Positions 1 through 7,544 are shown, counted from the stretch's first letter. The stretch is DNA of 60,546 bases from an uncultured Mycoplasmatota bacterium (GCA_946403755.1 CAMJBC010000008.1:1-60546); one strand, 5' to 3'. The notes: generated from the letters alone by a model not told the origin. Numbers and translations: made by a program.

Positions 1-27
1 GCACAAGCTGCAATCAATAATAAGTAA
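1..27 (+). CDS. 3' end of a truncated upstream gene
   Basis: Only the last eight codons and the stop are inside the window (reading A-Q-A-A-I-N-N-K-stop). The same tail, followed by the same terminator, recurs at about 1685-1740, so the frame is supported by a second copy. The family is not certain. The longer copy reads IIIPNGAAVQAAINN, which loosely resembles the IP-G-A-Q stretch near the end of some SGNH/DUF4886-like hydrolases; that is a weak guess. Confidence 0.5.
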   Translation, partial: AQAAINNK

Positions 28-32
28 TATTG

Positions 33-57
33 AGACTAGAGAAATCTAGTCTTTTTT
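33..57 (+). terminator. intrinsic terminator
   Basis: Stem AGACTAGA/TCTAGTCT closed by a GAAA tetraloop and followed by a run of T. It ends the partial upstream gene and abuts the promoter of the next gene. Confidence 0.85.
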
Positions 58-58
58 A

Positions 59-67
59 TGGTATAAT
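59..67 (+). promoter_or_regulatory. extended -10 promoter
   Basis: TG-G-TATAAT directly after the terminator T-tract. There is no -35-like hexamer at normal spacing because that position falls in the terminator stem. The implied 5' leader is only about 15 nt, which leaves no room for the leader-peptide attenuators known upstream of many antibiotic-resistance ABC-F genes. Confidence 0.75.
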
Positions 68-87
68 TTGAATAAGAGGTAATATCT

Positions 88-1563
88 ATGTCAATGATTA
101 AAGTTTCTAATTTAACATTCAATTATGATAATCATCCTGATAATATTTTTGAAAATGTTTCATTTAATATAGATACAAATTGGAAATTGGGTTTTATTGG
201 TAGAAACGGAAAAGGAAAAACAACTTTTTTAAATTTGTTATTAGGTAAATATGAATATAATGGTTTAATTATATCAGATGTTCAATTTGAATATTTTCCT
301 TTTAAAGTTAAAGATGAAAAATTAAATTCATATCAAATTGCTTCTTCATATTTTAATGATTATGAGATTTGGAAATTTGAAAGAGAAGTATCATTACTTG
401 ATATAGATATTGATACACTAAATAGACCTTTTAATACTTTGAGCAAAGGTGAGCAAACTAAAATATTACTTGCTATATTATTTTTAAAAGAAAATAATTT
501 CCTTTTAATTGATGAACCAACTAATCATTTAGATGCAACTGCAAGAAAAGTAGTTGCAAATTATTTAAGCAATAAAAAAGGATTTATATTAGTATCACAT
601 GATAGAACATTTTTGGATAGTTGTATAGATCATGTTTTATCAATCAATAGAGCTAATATAGAAATTCAACAAGGTAATTTTTCTACTTGGTATGAGAATA
701 AAATAAGACAGGATAATTTTGAATTAAGTGAAAACGACAAATTAAAAAAAGATATATCAAGATTACAAGAATCATCAAAAAGAACCGCTGAATGGTCAAA
801 TAAAGTTGAAAAATCAAAATATCAAATGACGTGGGATGGACCAATAGATAAAGGATTTATAGGTCATAAATCTGCTAAAATGATGAAAAGATCTAAAGTA
901 GCGCAACAGAGAATGGAAAAAGAGATTGATGAAAAATCAAAACTACTTAAAAATATTGAAGAAGTTGAAAATTTGAAATTAAGGCCATTAAAAAATAGAA
1001 ATGGACATTTAATTGAAGTACATAATTTAAGTATTTATTATGGAGATAAAAAAGTTTTTTCAAATATTAATTTTTATTTAGATGATGGTGATAGACTACA
1101 ATTAAAAGGTAAAAATGGTAGTGGTAAGTCTAGTATTATAAAACTATTATTAGGTGAAAAGATATCTTATCAAGGCGAATTACATATGCAAAGTAATTTA
1201 AAAATTTCTTATGTATCTCAAGAAACCTCTCATTTAAATGGTAGTTTATCAGATTTTATAAAAGATAATAATCTAGATGAAACATTATTTAAGGCAATAT
1301 TGAGAAAAATGGATTTTGAAAGAGAACAATTCAATAAATCTATTTATAGTTATAGTGAAGGACAAAAGAAAAAAATATTACTTGCTAAAAGTATCTGTGA
1401 ACAAGCAAATATCTATATATGGGATGAACCATTAAATTATATTGATATTTTTAGTAGGATGCAATTAGAAAAGCTAATTGAGGAATACCAATTAACAATG
1501 ATATTTGTTGAACATGATGAGAAGTTTTCGAATAAAATAGCCACTAATATAATTGATTTGTAA
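88..1563 (+). CDS. ABC-F ATPase, Lsa/Vga-like ribosome protection type
   Basis: Soluble protein of 491 residues with two ABC domains and no membrane segments. Domain 1 has Walker A at 38-46 (GRNGKGKTT), signature near 118 (SKGEQ) and Walker B LLIDEPTNHLD. Domain 2 has Walker A at 341-349 (GKNGSGKSS), signature YSEGQKKK and Walker B IYIWDEPLNYID. The linker between them is long, charged and helical, with a GHKSAKMMKRSK stretch typical of Lsa/Vga-like members. ABC-F proteins bind the ribosomal E site; this subgroup often dislodges lincosamide, streptogramin A or pleuromutilin drugs. Length fits Lsa(A)-like proteins (about 490-500). Start ATG follows AAGAGGT by 7 nt. Flanked on both sides by copies of one gene tail, suggesting acquisition. 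Whether it gives resistance cannot be told from sequence. Confidence 0.88.
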   Translation: MSMIKVSNLTFNYDNHPDNIFENVSFNIDTNWKLGFIGRNGKGKTTFLNLLLGKYEYNGLIISDVQFEYFPFKVKDEKLNSYQIASSYFNDYEIWKFEREVSLLDIDIDTLNRPFNTLSKGEQTKILLAILFLKENNFLLIDEPTNHLDATARKVVANYLSNKKGFILVSHDRTFLDSCIDHVLSINRANIEIQQGNFSTWYENKIRQDNFELSENDKLKKDISRLQESSKRTAEWSNKVEKSKYQMTWDGPIDKGFIGHKSAKMMKRSKVAQQRMEKEIDEKSKLLKNIEEVENLKLRPLKNRNGHLIEVHNLSIYYGDKKVFSNINFYLDDGDRLQLKGKNGSGKSSIIKLLLGEKISYQGELHMQSNLKISYVSQETSHLNGSLSDFIKDNNLDETLFKAILRKMDFEREQFNKSIYSYSEGQKKKILLAKSICEQANIYIWDEPLNYIDIFSRMQLEKLIEEYQLTMIFVEHDEKFSNKIATNIIDL

Positions 1564-1565
1564 AT

Positions 1566-1711
1566 CAATTTGGTTTTATTAGTACCAAATATATTGAAGT
1601 ATATACTACTGTAATAGAAGGAATGTGTAAAGGAAAAAAATCACAAAAAATGGTGCAAATATTATTATCCCTAATGGAGCTGCTGTACAAGCTGCTATTA
1701 ACAATAGGTAA
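1566..1711 (+). pseudogene. decayed 3' remnant of a gene related to the one cut at position 1
   Basis: This non-coding stretch of more than 300 bases (1564-1890) contains a readable gene tail. From about 1566 one frame reads FISTKYIEVYTTVIEGMCKG; at the run of seven A (1634-1640) the frame shifts by one and continues as ITKNGANIIIPNGAAVQ... to a TAA at 1709-1711. The last 55 nt, including the following terminator, match positions 1-55 with about seven differences. There is no start codon or Shine-Dalgarno in a useful place, so this is a broken leftover. The rest of the gap (1740-1890) holds only a promoter. Confidence 0.6.
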
Positions 1712-1716
1712 TATTA

Positions 1717-1740
1717 AGACTAGAGAAATCTAGTCTCTTT
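1717..1740 (+). terminator. intrinsic terminator (copy of the one at 33)
   Basis: Same AGACTAGA-GAAA-TCTAGTCT hairpin as at position 33, but its T-tract is interrupted (CTCTTTA). It belongs to the pseudogene tail and may also stop transcripts leaving the ABC-F gene. Confidence 0.7.
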
Positions 1741-1789
1741 ATGTTCATAATATCAAACACTATGACAATGAAAAATTTGCTTGAACTTG

Positions 1790-1798
1790 TGGTATAAT
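1790..1798 (+). promoter_or_regulatory. extended -10 promoter
   Basis: TG-G-TATAAT about 92 nt before the NUDIX start. No good -35 at 16-18 nt. The roughly 85-nt leader shows no strong fold by eye. Confidence 0.6.
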
Positions 1799-1890
1799 TG
1801 AGTTGACAGATAAATAGTTTTTTATGTTTAAATTGTTGATATTATTTATTAAAATAAGAATGATAAGATAAAAATTGAAAGGAAATAAAT

Positions 1891-2376
1891 ATGATTGATA
1901 ATGATATTCAATTTGAAAAAAATAATATAGTTTTTAATTATAGAATTGCTATAATAATTAGAAAAGGAAATAAGATACTTGTTCAAAGAGATACTAGAGT
2001 TGATCATTTGGCATTGCCTGGTGGAAGATGTGAGTTAGGTGAATCTTCTAACGAAACAGCAACAAGAGAATTTTTAGAAGAAACTGGTATTAAAGCTACC
2101 TTCGTAAAAAGTCTTGGATTAGTAGAAAACTTTTTCCATTCTAGTTTTAATGGAAAATATTATCATGAGATATTGATTGTAAATGAGCTTAAACTAGATG
2201 ATAAATCAAACTATGATAAAGAAGTAATAAATAATATTGAAGAAAAGAAAAAGGACTTTTTAACCCTTACTTGGGAAAGTATAGAAGAATTAAAGAACAA
2301 AGATTTTAGACCAAAAGAAGTTTTGGATATCATTGACAGTGATAAATTTTCCCATCTTATTATAAAGAACAAATAA
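1891..2376 (+). CDS. NUDIX hydrolase
   Basis: 161-residue protein with a complete NUDIX box at residues 45-67 (G-x5-E-x7-RE-x-x-EE-x-G-I), the loop-helix-loop that binds Mg2+ and cleaves a nucleoside diphosphate linked to another group X. An LPGG strand precedes the box as in standard NUDIX folds. The substrate cannot be assigned; small single-domain members act on oxidised nucleotides, ADP-ribose or nucleotide sugars. The start ATG follows AAAGGAA by 8 nt. Expressed alone, between its own promoter (1790) and terminator (2383). Confidence 0.88.
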   Translation: MIDNDIQFEKNNIVFNYRIAIIIRKGNKILVQRDTRVDHLALPGGRCELGESSNETATREFLEETGIKATFVKSLGLVENFFHSSFNGKYYHEILIVNELKLDDKSNYDKEVINNIEEKKKDFLTLTWESIEELKNKDFRPKEVLDIIDSDKFSHLIIKNK

Positions 2377-2382
2377 TTTAGA

Positions 2383-2405
2383 GGCTAGATAAAACTAGTC
2401 TTTTT
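2383..2405 (+). terminator. intrinsic terminator
   Basis: Stem GGCTAG/CTAGTC (one G-U pair) with loop ATAAAA, then five T. Confidence 0.8.
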
Positions 2406-2464
2406 ATTTTAAAAGTTCTACCAATAGTAGAGTTCTTAATGGATAAAAAGCCATTATTTCAAGA

Positions 2465-2470
2465 TATAAT
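2465..2470 (+). promoter_or_regulatory. possible -10 element
   Basis: TATAAT lies 23 nt before the start at 2493. It has no TG extension and no clear -35, so the call is weak. A small AATGG/CCATT inverted repeat lies just upstream. Confidence 0.4.
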
Positions 2471-2492
2471 CAAATTGCAAGGAGGGAGATAA

Positions 2493-3329
2493 ATGATATA
2501 TTTCAGAAATAATGGAGATGTTAGAGAAAAATATTTTATAACATTTGATAAAGAAGGGTTAGAAAAATTACAGGTACAAGTTGCTAAAAGATGTGGTGAA
2601 CAAAGTATAGTAAAGAGGGAATGTAAATATTCACGAATTCCAAGAAGTGAATCATTACATCATGAATATGATAAAGATGAATATCATTACATTGATGAAG
2701 TACATTATAAATTATCAGGTAATAAAGGTACCGAATGGGATCATTATGATGAATATGAAGTAGATTTATATAATTGTAGTTATAAAGACTACTTTTGCCC
2801 ACCTTTAGTTGGTTTTATTGAAAAAATACTTTGTTATGATAATAATGTTTATTCTACTTTTTTTAGTCAAAACTTTCAAAAACTTTGTCATTTTCCAAAA
2901 GTTAAAGAAAAATTAATGAGGTTACAACAAGAGATAGCTGCTGTTTCACAAGCATATTTAAAAGCAAGACAAAAAAAGGCAGATGAATTAAATAAAGAAT
3001 ATGAAGAAATAACTAAAAAAGAAGGCGATATTGAAAAACGTATTAAAGAGGTAAATGCTTGGACATCTAAAATGAAAAAAGTATTATTAAAAATGGATAA
3101 AGAACATGTTGCAAGAATGAAAGAGTTAAATGATAGATTAAAGTATTTACTTAGTATTGAAAAATTAAATGAAGATCAAGAAGATCCATCAAATTATATA
3201 AATACTTTAATAGGTTTAGTAGATATTAAATTAATTGATACTATTAGTTTAGAAGAAATAGAAAGAGTTAGATCATTTCAATCAAAGGAAATTCCTGAGC
3301 AAGAAATGCAATTGTTAATGAAAAAATAA
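2493..3329 (+). CDS. hypothetical protein with C-terminal coiled coil
   Basis: 278 residues, no recognised family. Residues 1-110 are mixed and rich in H, Y, D and E with scattered cysteines. Residues about 135-210 are a charged K/E-rich helical stretch with heptad-like spacing, probably a coiled coil (QQEIAAVSQAYLKARQKKAD and following). No signal peptide or membrane segment, so cytoplasmic. Very strong Shine-Dalgarno (AAGGAGGGAG) 7 nt before the ATG. No terminator separates it from the next gene, which has its own promoter, so partial co-transcription is possible. Function unknown. Confidence 0.7.
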   Translation: MIYFRNNGDVREKYFITFDKEGLEKLQVQVAKRCGEQSIVKRECKYSRIPRSESLHHEYDKDEYHYIDEVHYKLSGNKGTEWDHYDEYEVDLYNCSYKDYFCPPLVGFIEKILCYDNNVYSTFFSQNFQKLCHFPKVKEKLMRLQQEIAAVSQAYLKARQKKADELNKEYEEITKKEGDIEKRIKEVNAWTSKMKKVLLKMDKEHVARMKELNDRLKYLLSIEKLNEDQEDPSNYINTLIGLVDIKLIDTISLEEIERVRSFQSKEIPEQEMQLLMKK

Positions 3330-3337
3330 AAATTATA

Positions 3338-3346
3338 TGGTATAAT
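3338..3346 (+). promoter_or_regulatory. extended -10 promoter
   Basis: TG-G-TATAAT nine bases after the stop of the preceding gene, about 22 nt before the ATG of the HTH-AAA-CYTH gene. Confidence 0.7.
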
Positions 3347-3368
3347 ATATGGCCGTTGGGAGGGTTAG

Positions 3369-4706
3369 ATGAAAAATATTGATTTTGGTAATTATTTATA
3401 TCAATTAAGAAAAGATAGTGGATTAACTCAAAGATTTGTTGCTTATCAATTAGATGTAACTGATAAAGCAGTGAGTAAATGGGAAATGGGTAAATCAATG
3501 CCAGATGTAAATAAATTAAATTTGTTAGCGTCATTATATAATGTTTCTTTAGATGAATTATTAAATCATACAAAGGAACAAAAGGATATTAAAATTAGTA
3601 AAATAGTTTTAACAGGTGGTCCATGTGCTGGCAAAACAACTGCATTAACATGGATTAATAATTATTTTTCTAAAAGAGGTTACACAGTTTTATTTGTTCC
3701 AGAAACAGCTACTGAGTTAATATCAAATGGAGTAGCGCCATGGACATGTAATTCTAATTATGATTATCAAACATTTCAATTTAGATTACAAAAAGTAAAA
3801 GAACAGATATTTGACGATGCAGCTAAAACTATGAAATCTAATAAAATACTTATTGTATGTGATAGGGGATTATTAGATAACAAAGCATATATGAAAGAAG
3901 CAGAATTTAAACAATTATTAAGAGAATTTGGAACAAGTGAAACTAAAGAAAGAGATTCTTATGATGCAGTATTTCATTTAGTTAGTGCTGCTAAAGGAAA
4001 AGAAAATGTGTATACTTTAGCTAATAACATGGCAAGAACAGAAAGTGTAGAAGAAGCAAAGAAACTAGATGATAAAATTATTTCTGCATGGACTGGACAT
4101 CCTCATTTTAGAATTATAGATAATAGTACTGAATTTGAAGAAAAATTAGAAAGATTACTAAAAGAAATAACAGTATTTTTAGGAGAACCTGAACCTTATG
4201 AAATAGAAAGAAAATATTTGATATATTATCCTGACATTAAAGAATTAGAAAGAATGCCTAATTGCACTAAAATAGATATTGTTCAAACATATTTAAAAAG
4301 TGAAGATGGTGTTGAAAGAAGAGTAAGAGCAAGAGGTATAGATGGAGATTATTTATATTATTTAACTGAGAAAAGAAAAATATCAAATTTAAAAAGAGTT
4401 GAAACAGAAAGAAAACTTACTCAAGATGAATACTTATCTCTTTTAATGGAAGCAGATAATAGATTACATCCTATTCATAAAACAAGATATTGCCTTGTAG
4501 ATAATAATCAATATTTTGAAATAGATATTTATCCCGAATGGGATAATCAAGCAATTATGGAAATAGAACTTTCCAGTGAAGAACAAGAAATTCAAATTCC
4601 AAAATTTATTAAAATAATTAAAGAAGTAACTGATAAAGAATGTTATAAAAATTATCAAATGGCAAAAGATATGCCAAAACAATTAGTTATGAAAAAAAAT
4701 AGTTAG
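3369..4706 (+). CDS. HTH (XRE) - AAA ATPase - CYTH triphosphate-domain fusion
   Basis: 445 residues in three parts. Residues 5-65 are an XRE/Cro-type helix-turn-helix (LRKDSGLTQRFVAYQL, VSKWEMGKSMPD). Residues about 77-275 are an AAA_28/NadR-like P-loop domain with Walker A GPCAGKTT at 84-91 and an acidic strand ILIVCDRGLLD. Residues 278-440 are a CYTH domain opening with the canonical E-I-E-R-K at 278-282 and carrying the alternating Arg/Glu/Lys residues of the triphosphate tunnel (RRVRARG, YLTEKRK, ERKL, EIDIYPEW). CYTH enzymes hydrolyse or bind triphosphates. P-loop plus CYTH is the layout of Ttd14-like proteins; the added HTH suggests a regulator that senses a nucleotide or triphosphate. 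Start ATG follows TTGGGAGGG. Targets are unknown. Confidence 0.85.
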   Translation: MKNIDFGNYLYQLRKDSGLTQRFVAYQLDVTDKAVSKWEMGKSMPDVNKLNLLASLYNVSLDELLNHTKEQKDIKISKIVLTGGPCAGKTTALTWINNYFSKRGYTVLFVPETATELISNGVAPWTCNSNYDYQTFQFRLQKVKEQIFDDAAKTMKSNKILIVCDRGLLDNKAYMKEAEFKQLLREFGTSETKERDSYDAVFHLVSAAKGKENVYTLANNMARTESVEEAKKLDDKIISAWTGHPHFRIIDNSTEFEEKLERLLKEITVFLGEPEPYEIERKYLIYYPDIKELERMPNCTKIDIVQTYLKSEDGVERRVRARGIDGDYLYYLTEKRKISNLKRVETERKLTQDEYLSLLMEADNRLHPIHKTRYCLVDNNQYFEIDIYPEWDNQAIMEIELSSEEQEIQIPKFIKIIKEVTDKECYKNYQMAKDMPKQLVMKKNS

Positions 4707-4722
4707 TATTCTAACTATTTTT
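4697..4722 (+). terminator. intrinsic terminator overlapping the stop codon
   Basis: Perfect stem AAATAGTTAG/CTAACTATTT with loop TATT and a T run. The stop TAG at 4704-4706 lies in the 5' arm. Confidence 0.85.
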
Positions 4723-4729
4723 ATATTGT

Positions 4730-4757
4730 TTACTTTTTAAAATAAATGGGCTATAAT
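4730..4757 (+). promoter_or_regulatory. sigma-A-type promoter of the AbrB-ABC operon
   Basis: TTTACT (4730-4735), 16-nt spacer, TATAAT (4752-4757). The transcript should start near 4764, just before a 20-bp palindrome. Confidence 0.65.
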
Positions 4758-4767
4758 CAAGTATGAA

Positions 4768-4787
4768 AAGTATTACTAGTTATACTT
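4768..4787 (+). promoter_or_regulatory. near-perfect 20-bp palindrome, candidate AbrB-type operator
   Basis: AAGTATTACTAGTTATACTT differs from its own reverse complement only at positions 7 and 14, with ACTAGT at the centre. A further AAGTAT half-site lies at 4759-4764. It sits between the predicted transcription start and the Shine-Dalgarno (GGAGGA, 4790-4795) of the regulator gene, the usual place for an autorepressor site. Binding is inferred. Confidence 0.55.
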
Positions 4788-4799
4788 ATGGAGGAATAA

Positions 4800-4997
4800 A
4801 TGAAAGATAAGTATGTTGGAATTGCTAAAGTGGGTGAGAAAGGTCAAATTGTTATTCCTAAGGAAGCAAGAGATATGTTTAATATTAAACCTGGAGATAC
4901 AGTTGTAGTTTTATGTGATAAGAAGAAAGGAATGGCTATTGTTAAATCTAAAGTAATAGAAGATACTATGGATAAAATAATGCCAGGTAATAAATAA
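4800..4997 (+). CDS. AbrB/SpoVT-type transcription regulator
   Basis: 65-residue protein consisting of one AbrB-like swapped-hairpin DNA-binding domain (KVGEKGQIVIPKEARDMFNI, KPGDTVVV) plus a short tail. These proteins act as dimers in the cytoplasm. It is the first gene of a three-gene operon, one base before the ABC ATPase start, and small AbrB regulators in this position commonly control the linked ABC-2 exporter and themselves. The palindrome at 4768-4787 is the obvious candidate site. Start ATG is 4 nt after GGAGGA. Confidence 0.85.
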   Translation: MKDKYVGIAKVGEKGQIVIPKEARDMFNIKPGDTVVVLCDKKKGMAIVKSKVIEDTMDKIMPGNK

Positions 4998-4998
4998 A

Positions 4999-5721
4999 AT
5001 GAATTCTATTGAAACAAAAAATTTAACTAAAAAATTTAAAGATAAAATTGCTGTTAATGGAATTGACTTAAAAATAAAACAAGGCGAATTATTTGCTCTT
5101 CTAGGAGTAAATGGTGCTGGAAAAACTACAACAATAAAAATGCTATCTGGCTTAATACTTCCTACTTCTGGTGATATTATTATAGAAGATATGAATATGA
5201 AAAAAGATGTGTATAAGATAAAAGAAGTATTAAATGTATCACCACAAGAAACAGCTATAGCTCCAAATTTAACTGTTAAAGAGAATTTAGAGTTTATGGC
5301 TGGAGTTTATCAAATTAAAAATAAAGATAGCAAGATTAATGAATTAATTAAACAATTTAAACTTGATGAAGTATTAAATAAAAAAGCAAAAACTTTATCA
5401 GGAGGATGGCAAAGAAAAGTATCTATAGCAATAAGTTTAATAAATGATCCAAGAATATTATTTTTAGATGAACCAACATTAGGATTAGATGTAATTGCTA
5501 GAAAGGAACTTTGGAAAATTATCAATTCATTAAAAGGTAAAATAACAATTATTCTAACAACACATTATATGGAAGAAGCAGAGAGTTTATCAGATAGAAT
5601 AGGGATAATGTCTAATGGAAAACTTGTTGATATTGGTACCTCTAAAGAATTAATTAAAAAGGCAAAAACTAAAAATTTTGAAGATGCTTTTGTAACTCTT
5701 GCAACTGGAGGCGAATTATAA
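4999..5721 (+). CDS. ABC transporter ATP-binding protein (ABC-2 exporter)
   Basis: 240 residues, a single ABC domain: Walker A LGVNGAGKTTT, Q-loop region SPQETAIAP, signature LSGGWQRK, Walker B ILFLDEPTLGLD, H-loop TTHYMEE. It powers the permease encoded immediately downstream and overlapping by one base. The ribosome site is weak (AGGT about 10 nt upstream), so translation is probably coupled to the AbrB gene. CcmA/DrrA-like exporters move drugs, lipids or peptides; the cargo is unknown here. Confidence 0.92.
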   Translation: MNSIETKNLTKKFKDKIAVNGIDLKIKQGELFALLGVNGAGKTTTIKMLSGLILPTSGDIIIEDMNMKKDVYKIKEVLNVSPQETAIAPNLTVKENLEFMAGVYQIKNKDSKINELIKQFKLDEVLNKKAKTLSGGWQRKVSIAISLINDPRILFLDEPTLGLDVIARKELWKIINSLKGKITIILTTHYMEEAESLSDRIGIMSNGKLVDIGTSKELIKKAKTKNFEDAFVTLATGGEL

Positions 5722-6452
5722 TGAGAATGATTAATTTTGCTAAAAGAAATTTTAAAGAATTAGTAAGAGATCCTTTAAGTTTAGTTTTTGAAATTGTATT
5801 ACCAATATTTTTATTATTTATATTTCAACAATTTAATATACCAGCAGAAAATTATAAATTAGAAAATTTTACACCATCTATTATATTATTTGGTTTTTCA
5901 TTTATAACTTTATTTACTGCTACATTAATAGCTAAAGATAGAACATCGTCATTTTTAATAAGACTTGGTACGTCTCCTATGAAATCAAGTGATTATATTT
6001 TAGGATATATATTATCATTATTACCAATTGTTTTTATTCAAAATGTTTTATTCTTTTTAGTAGCTATTGTTATGGGACTTAAATTTAGTTTAAGTATAAT
6101 AACTACTATATTTGTATCTATTGTTATATCAGTATTTTTTATTACACTTGGTATACTTATTGGTAGTTTGGTTAGTGAAAAAGGTACTGGAGGTTTAGGA
6201 AGCATTGTTGTTCAATTAGTATGTTTTACTAGTGGAATGTATTTTCCTAAAGAATCTATTGGAAAAGTTTTTGCTGTTATATGCAAATCATTACCATTTG
6301 AAGCTTGTTTAAATATAATACAAGGTACTTTGCATTGTGATTATAGTAATTTATCATTTGTAAATATTATTGTATTTTTAATCTATTTTATATTAACAAT
6401 AATAATATCTGTTATTGTATTTAAAAAAAGAATGATTAGTGATAATAAGTAG
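5721..6452 (+). CDS. ABC-2 type transporter permease
   Basis: 243 residues with six predicted membrane helices (about 21-37, 52-71, 92-116, 122-147, 155-172, 216-234). The N-terminal cytoplasmic segment NFAKRNFKELVRDPLSLVF is typical of ABC-2 permeases. The TAATG overlap with the ATPase gene indicates coupled translation and one transport complex, probably a dimer of this half-size permease with two ATPases. Last gene of the operon, followed by a terminator at 6461. Confidence 0.88.
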   Translation: MRMINFAKRNFKELVRDPLSLVFEIVLPIFLLFIFQQFNIPAENYKLENFTPSIILFGFSFITLFTATLIAKDRTSSFLIRLGTSPMKSSDYILGYILSLLPIVFIQNVLFFLVAIVMGLKFSLSIITTIFVSIVISVFFITLGILIGSLVSEKGTGGLGSIVVQLVCFTSGMYFPKESIGKVFAVICKSLPFEACLNIIQGTLHCDYSNLSFVNIIVFLIYFILTIIISVIVFKKRMISDNK

Positions 6453-6460
6453 TATAAAAA

Positions 6461-6484
6461 GGTTAGATAAAACTAGCCTTTTTT
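6461..6484 (+). terminator. intrinsic terminator
   Basis: Stem GGTTAG/CTAGCC, loop ATAAAA, T-tract; sister sequence of the terminator at 2383. Confidence 0.85.
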
Positions 6485-6485
6485 A

Positions 6486-6494
6486 TGCTATAAT
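6486..6494 (+). promoter_or_regulatory. extended -10 promoter fused to the terminator
   Basis: TG-C-TATAAT one base after the T-tract. The transcript would start near 6501, with AGGGGGA before the ATG at 6514. Confidence 0.75.
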
Positions 6495-6513
6495 ATGCTC
6501 AGGGGGAAATCTA

Positions 6514-7329
6514 ATGTATAAGCTAATTAATGAACATGGTGAAGAGTTTTTAGGTGAGATACCAGGTACTCTTGGTGGAAATAAAAGATTAGGAATATAT
6601 GGAAAACTTGATTGTCCTTCTGCTAATAGATGGATTAAAAAAGGATATTATGTTAAAGATAGAGTATTCTTTTTGGATGAAGAAACTGCAATTAAAGCTG
6701 GATATAGACCTTGTGCTGTTTGTATGAAAAAGGAATATGATAAATGGAAACAAGAGCAAAGAATAATTGAGATAGATGATGAAATTAAATCTTGTGATAA
6801 ATGTTCAGGAATGGTTGAAAAGTTTGATACTGGTTCAACAGTTTCTGTTGGAAATAAATCTGATATAGTTATATTAGGTGAAGCTCCGGCCAATAATGGA
6901 TGGAGAAAAAGTGGTGTTGCATGGTATGATGAAAATCATAATTTAATACCATCAGGAATTGTTTTACAAAGATTATTAAAATTAATTGATTATGCATTAG
7001 AAGATACATGTTTTTTAGAAGCAGTAAAGTGTTATCCAATTGAAAGAAAATTTTTAAAAGAGTGTAGTAGTAATTGTAAAAAATATTTAATAGAACAATT
7101 ATTAGCATTAAAACCTCAAATAGTATTACCATTAGGTGATGTAGCAACTAGATCAATAATAGATACTAAATATCAAAGATATAGAGATGTAGTTGGTAAG
7201 TGTTTTAATGTAAATGGATGTGATGTTATACCAATTTATCATCCAAGTCCAATATCACCACTAAGCTATAATGGAAATGTAGATATATTTGAAGGAATTA
7301 TTAAAGAAAAGGTTAGAGTATTAAAATAA
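6514..7329 (+). CDS. Ada-like metal-binding domain fused to a uracil-DNA glycosylase-superfamily domain
   Basis: 271 residues. An in-frame upstream ATG at 6439 would lie inside the preceding gene and across the terminator, so the start at 6514 after AGGGGGA is chosen. Residues 27-71 resemble the Ada zinc-binding domain (C34, then FFLDEETAIKAGYRPCAVC with C67 and C70). Residues about 94-271 look like a family 4/5-type uracil-DNA glycosylase: GEAPANNGW at 122-130 for the active-site loop and HPSP at 243-246 for the minor-groove loop. C94 and C97 could add a metal or iron-sulfur ligand pair. Likely removes uracil or another damaged base from DNA; specificity is not clear. Its 3' end is duplicated at 12065-12111. 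Confidence 0.8.
   Translation: MYKLINEHGEEFLGEIPGTLGGNKRLGIYGKLDCPSANRWIKKGYYVKDRVFFLDEETAIKAGYRPCAVCMKKEYDKWKQEQRIIEIDDEIKSCDKCSGMVEKFDTGSTVSVGNKSDIVILGEAPANNGWRKSGVAWYDENHNLIPSGIVLQRLLKLIDYALEDTCFLEAVKCYPIERKFLKECSSNCKKYLIEQLLALKPQIVLPLGDVATRSIIDTKYQRYRDVVGKCFNVNGCDVIPIYHPSPISPLSYNGNVDIFEGIIKEKVRVLK
7276..7329 (+). repeat. left copy of a 3'-end direct repeat
   Basis: The last codons of the glycosylase gene recur in decayed form at 12065-12111. From TATTTGAAGG to the stop the two differ by one single-base gap and three substitutions. The two copies bracket the type VII-like cluster. Confidence 0.7.
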
Positions 7330-7356
7330 AATCAAGGCTTTATGCCTTGATTTTTT
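7330..7356 (+). terminator. intrinsic terminator
   Basis: Perfect 9-bp stem AATCAAGGC/GCCTTGATT, loop TTTAT, then T6. The remaining intergenic stretch to 7544 has no clear promoter; weak candidates around 7423-7456 were not convincing. Confidence 0.9.
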
Positions 7357-7544
7357 GTTACACTAAGGAAGTGAGAAATGTTCAAATAGAAATAGATTAA
7401 CAAATATATTTACACTTGCCATTGTAAAATATTGAGAAATGTGATAAATTTATACTGAATAGGGTAAGAAAAAATAAATTATTATTATTACTCAAGGAAA
7501 GCGGTTAATCAATTGCATTCTTTAAAAAAGAAAGGAAAAATAGT

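Noticed and set aside
88-1563. Leader-peptide attenuator before the ABC-F gene
   Set aside because: The predicted leader is only about 15 nt, too short for one.
1803-1831. TTGACA as a -35 for the NUDIX gene
   Set aside because: The matching position 17 nt downstream is GTTTAA, a poor -10; the TGGTATAAT just upstream is better.
6439-6513. Upstream start for the glycosylase gene
   Set aside because: It would begin inside the permease gene and run across a terminator and promoter; the ATG at 6514 has AGGGGGA in front.
7410-7460. Promoter for the type VII-like cluster
   Set aside because: Several TTGnnn and TATAnT-like hexamers occur, but none at 16-18 nt spacing with a good -10; left uncalled.
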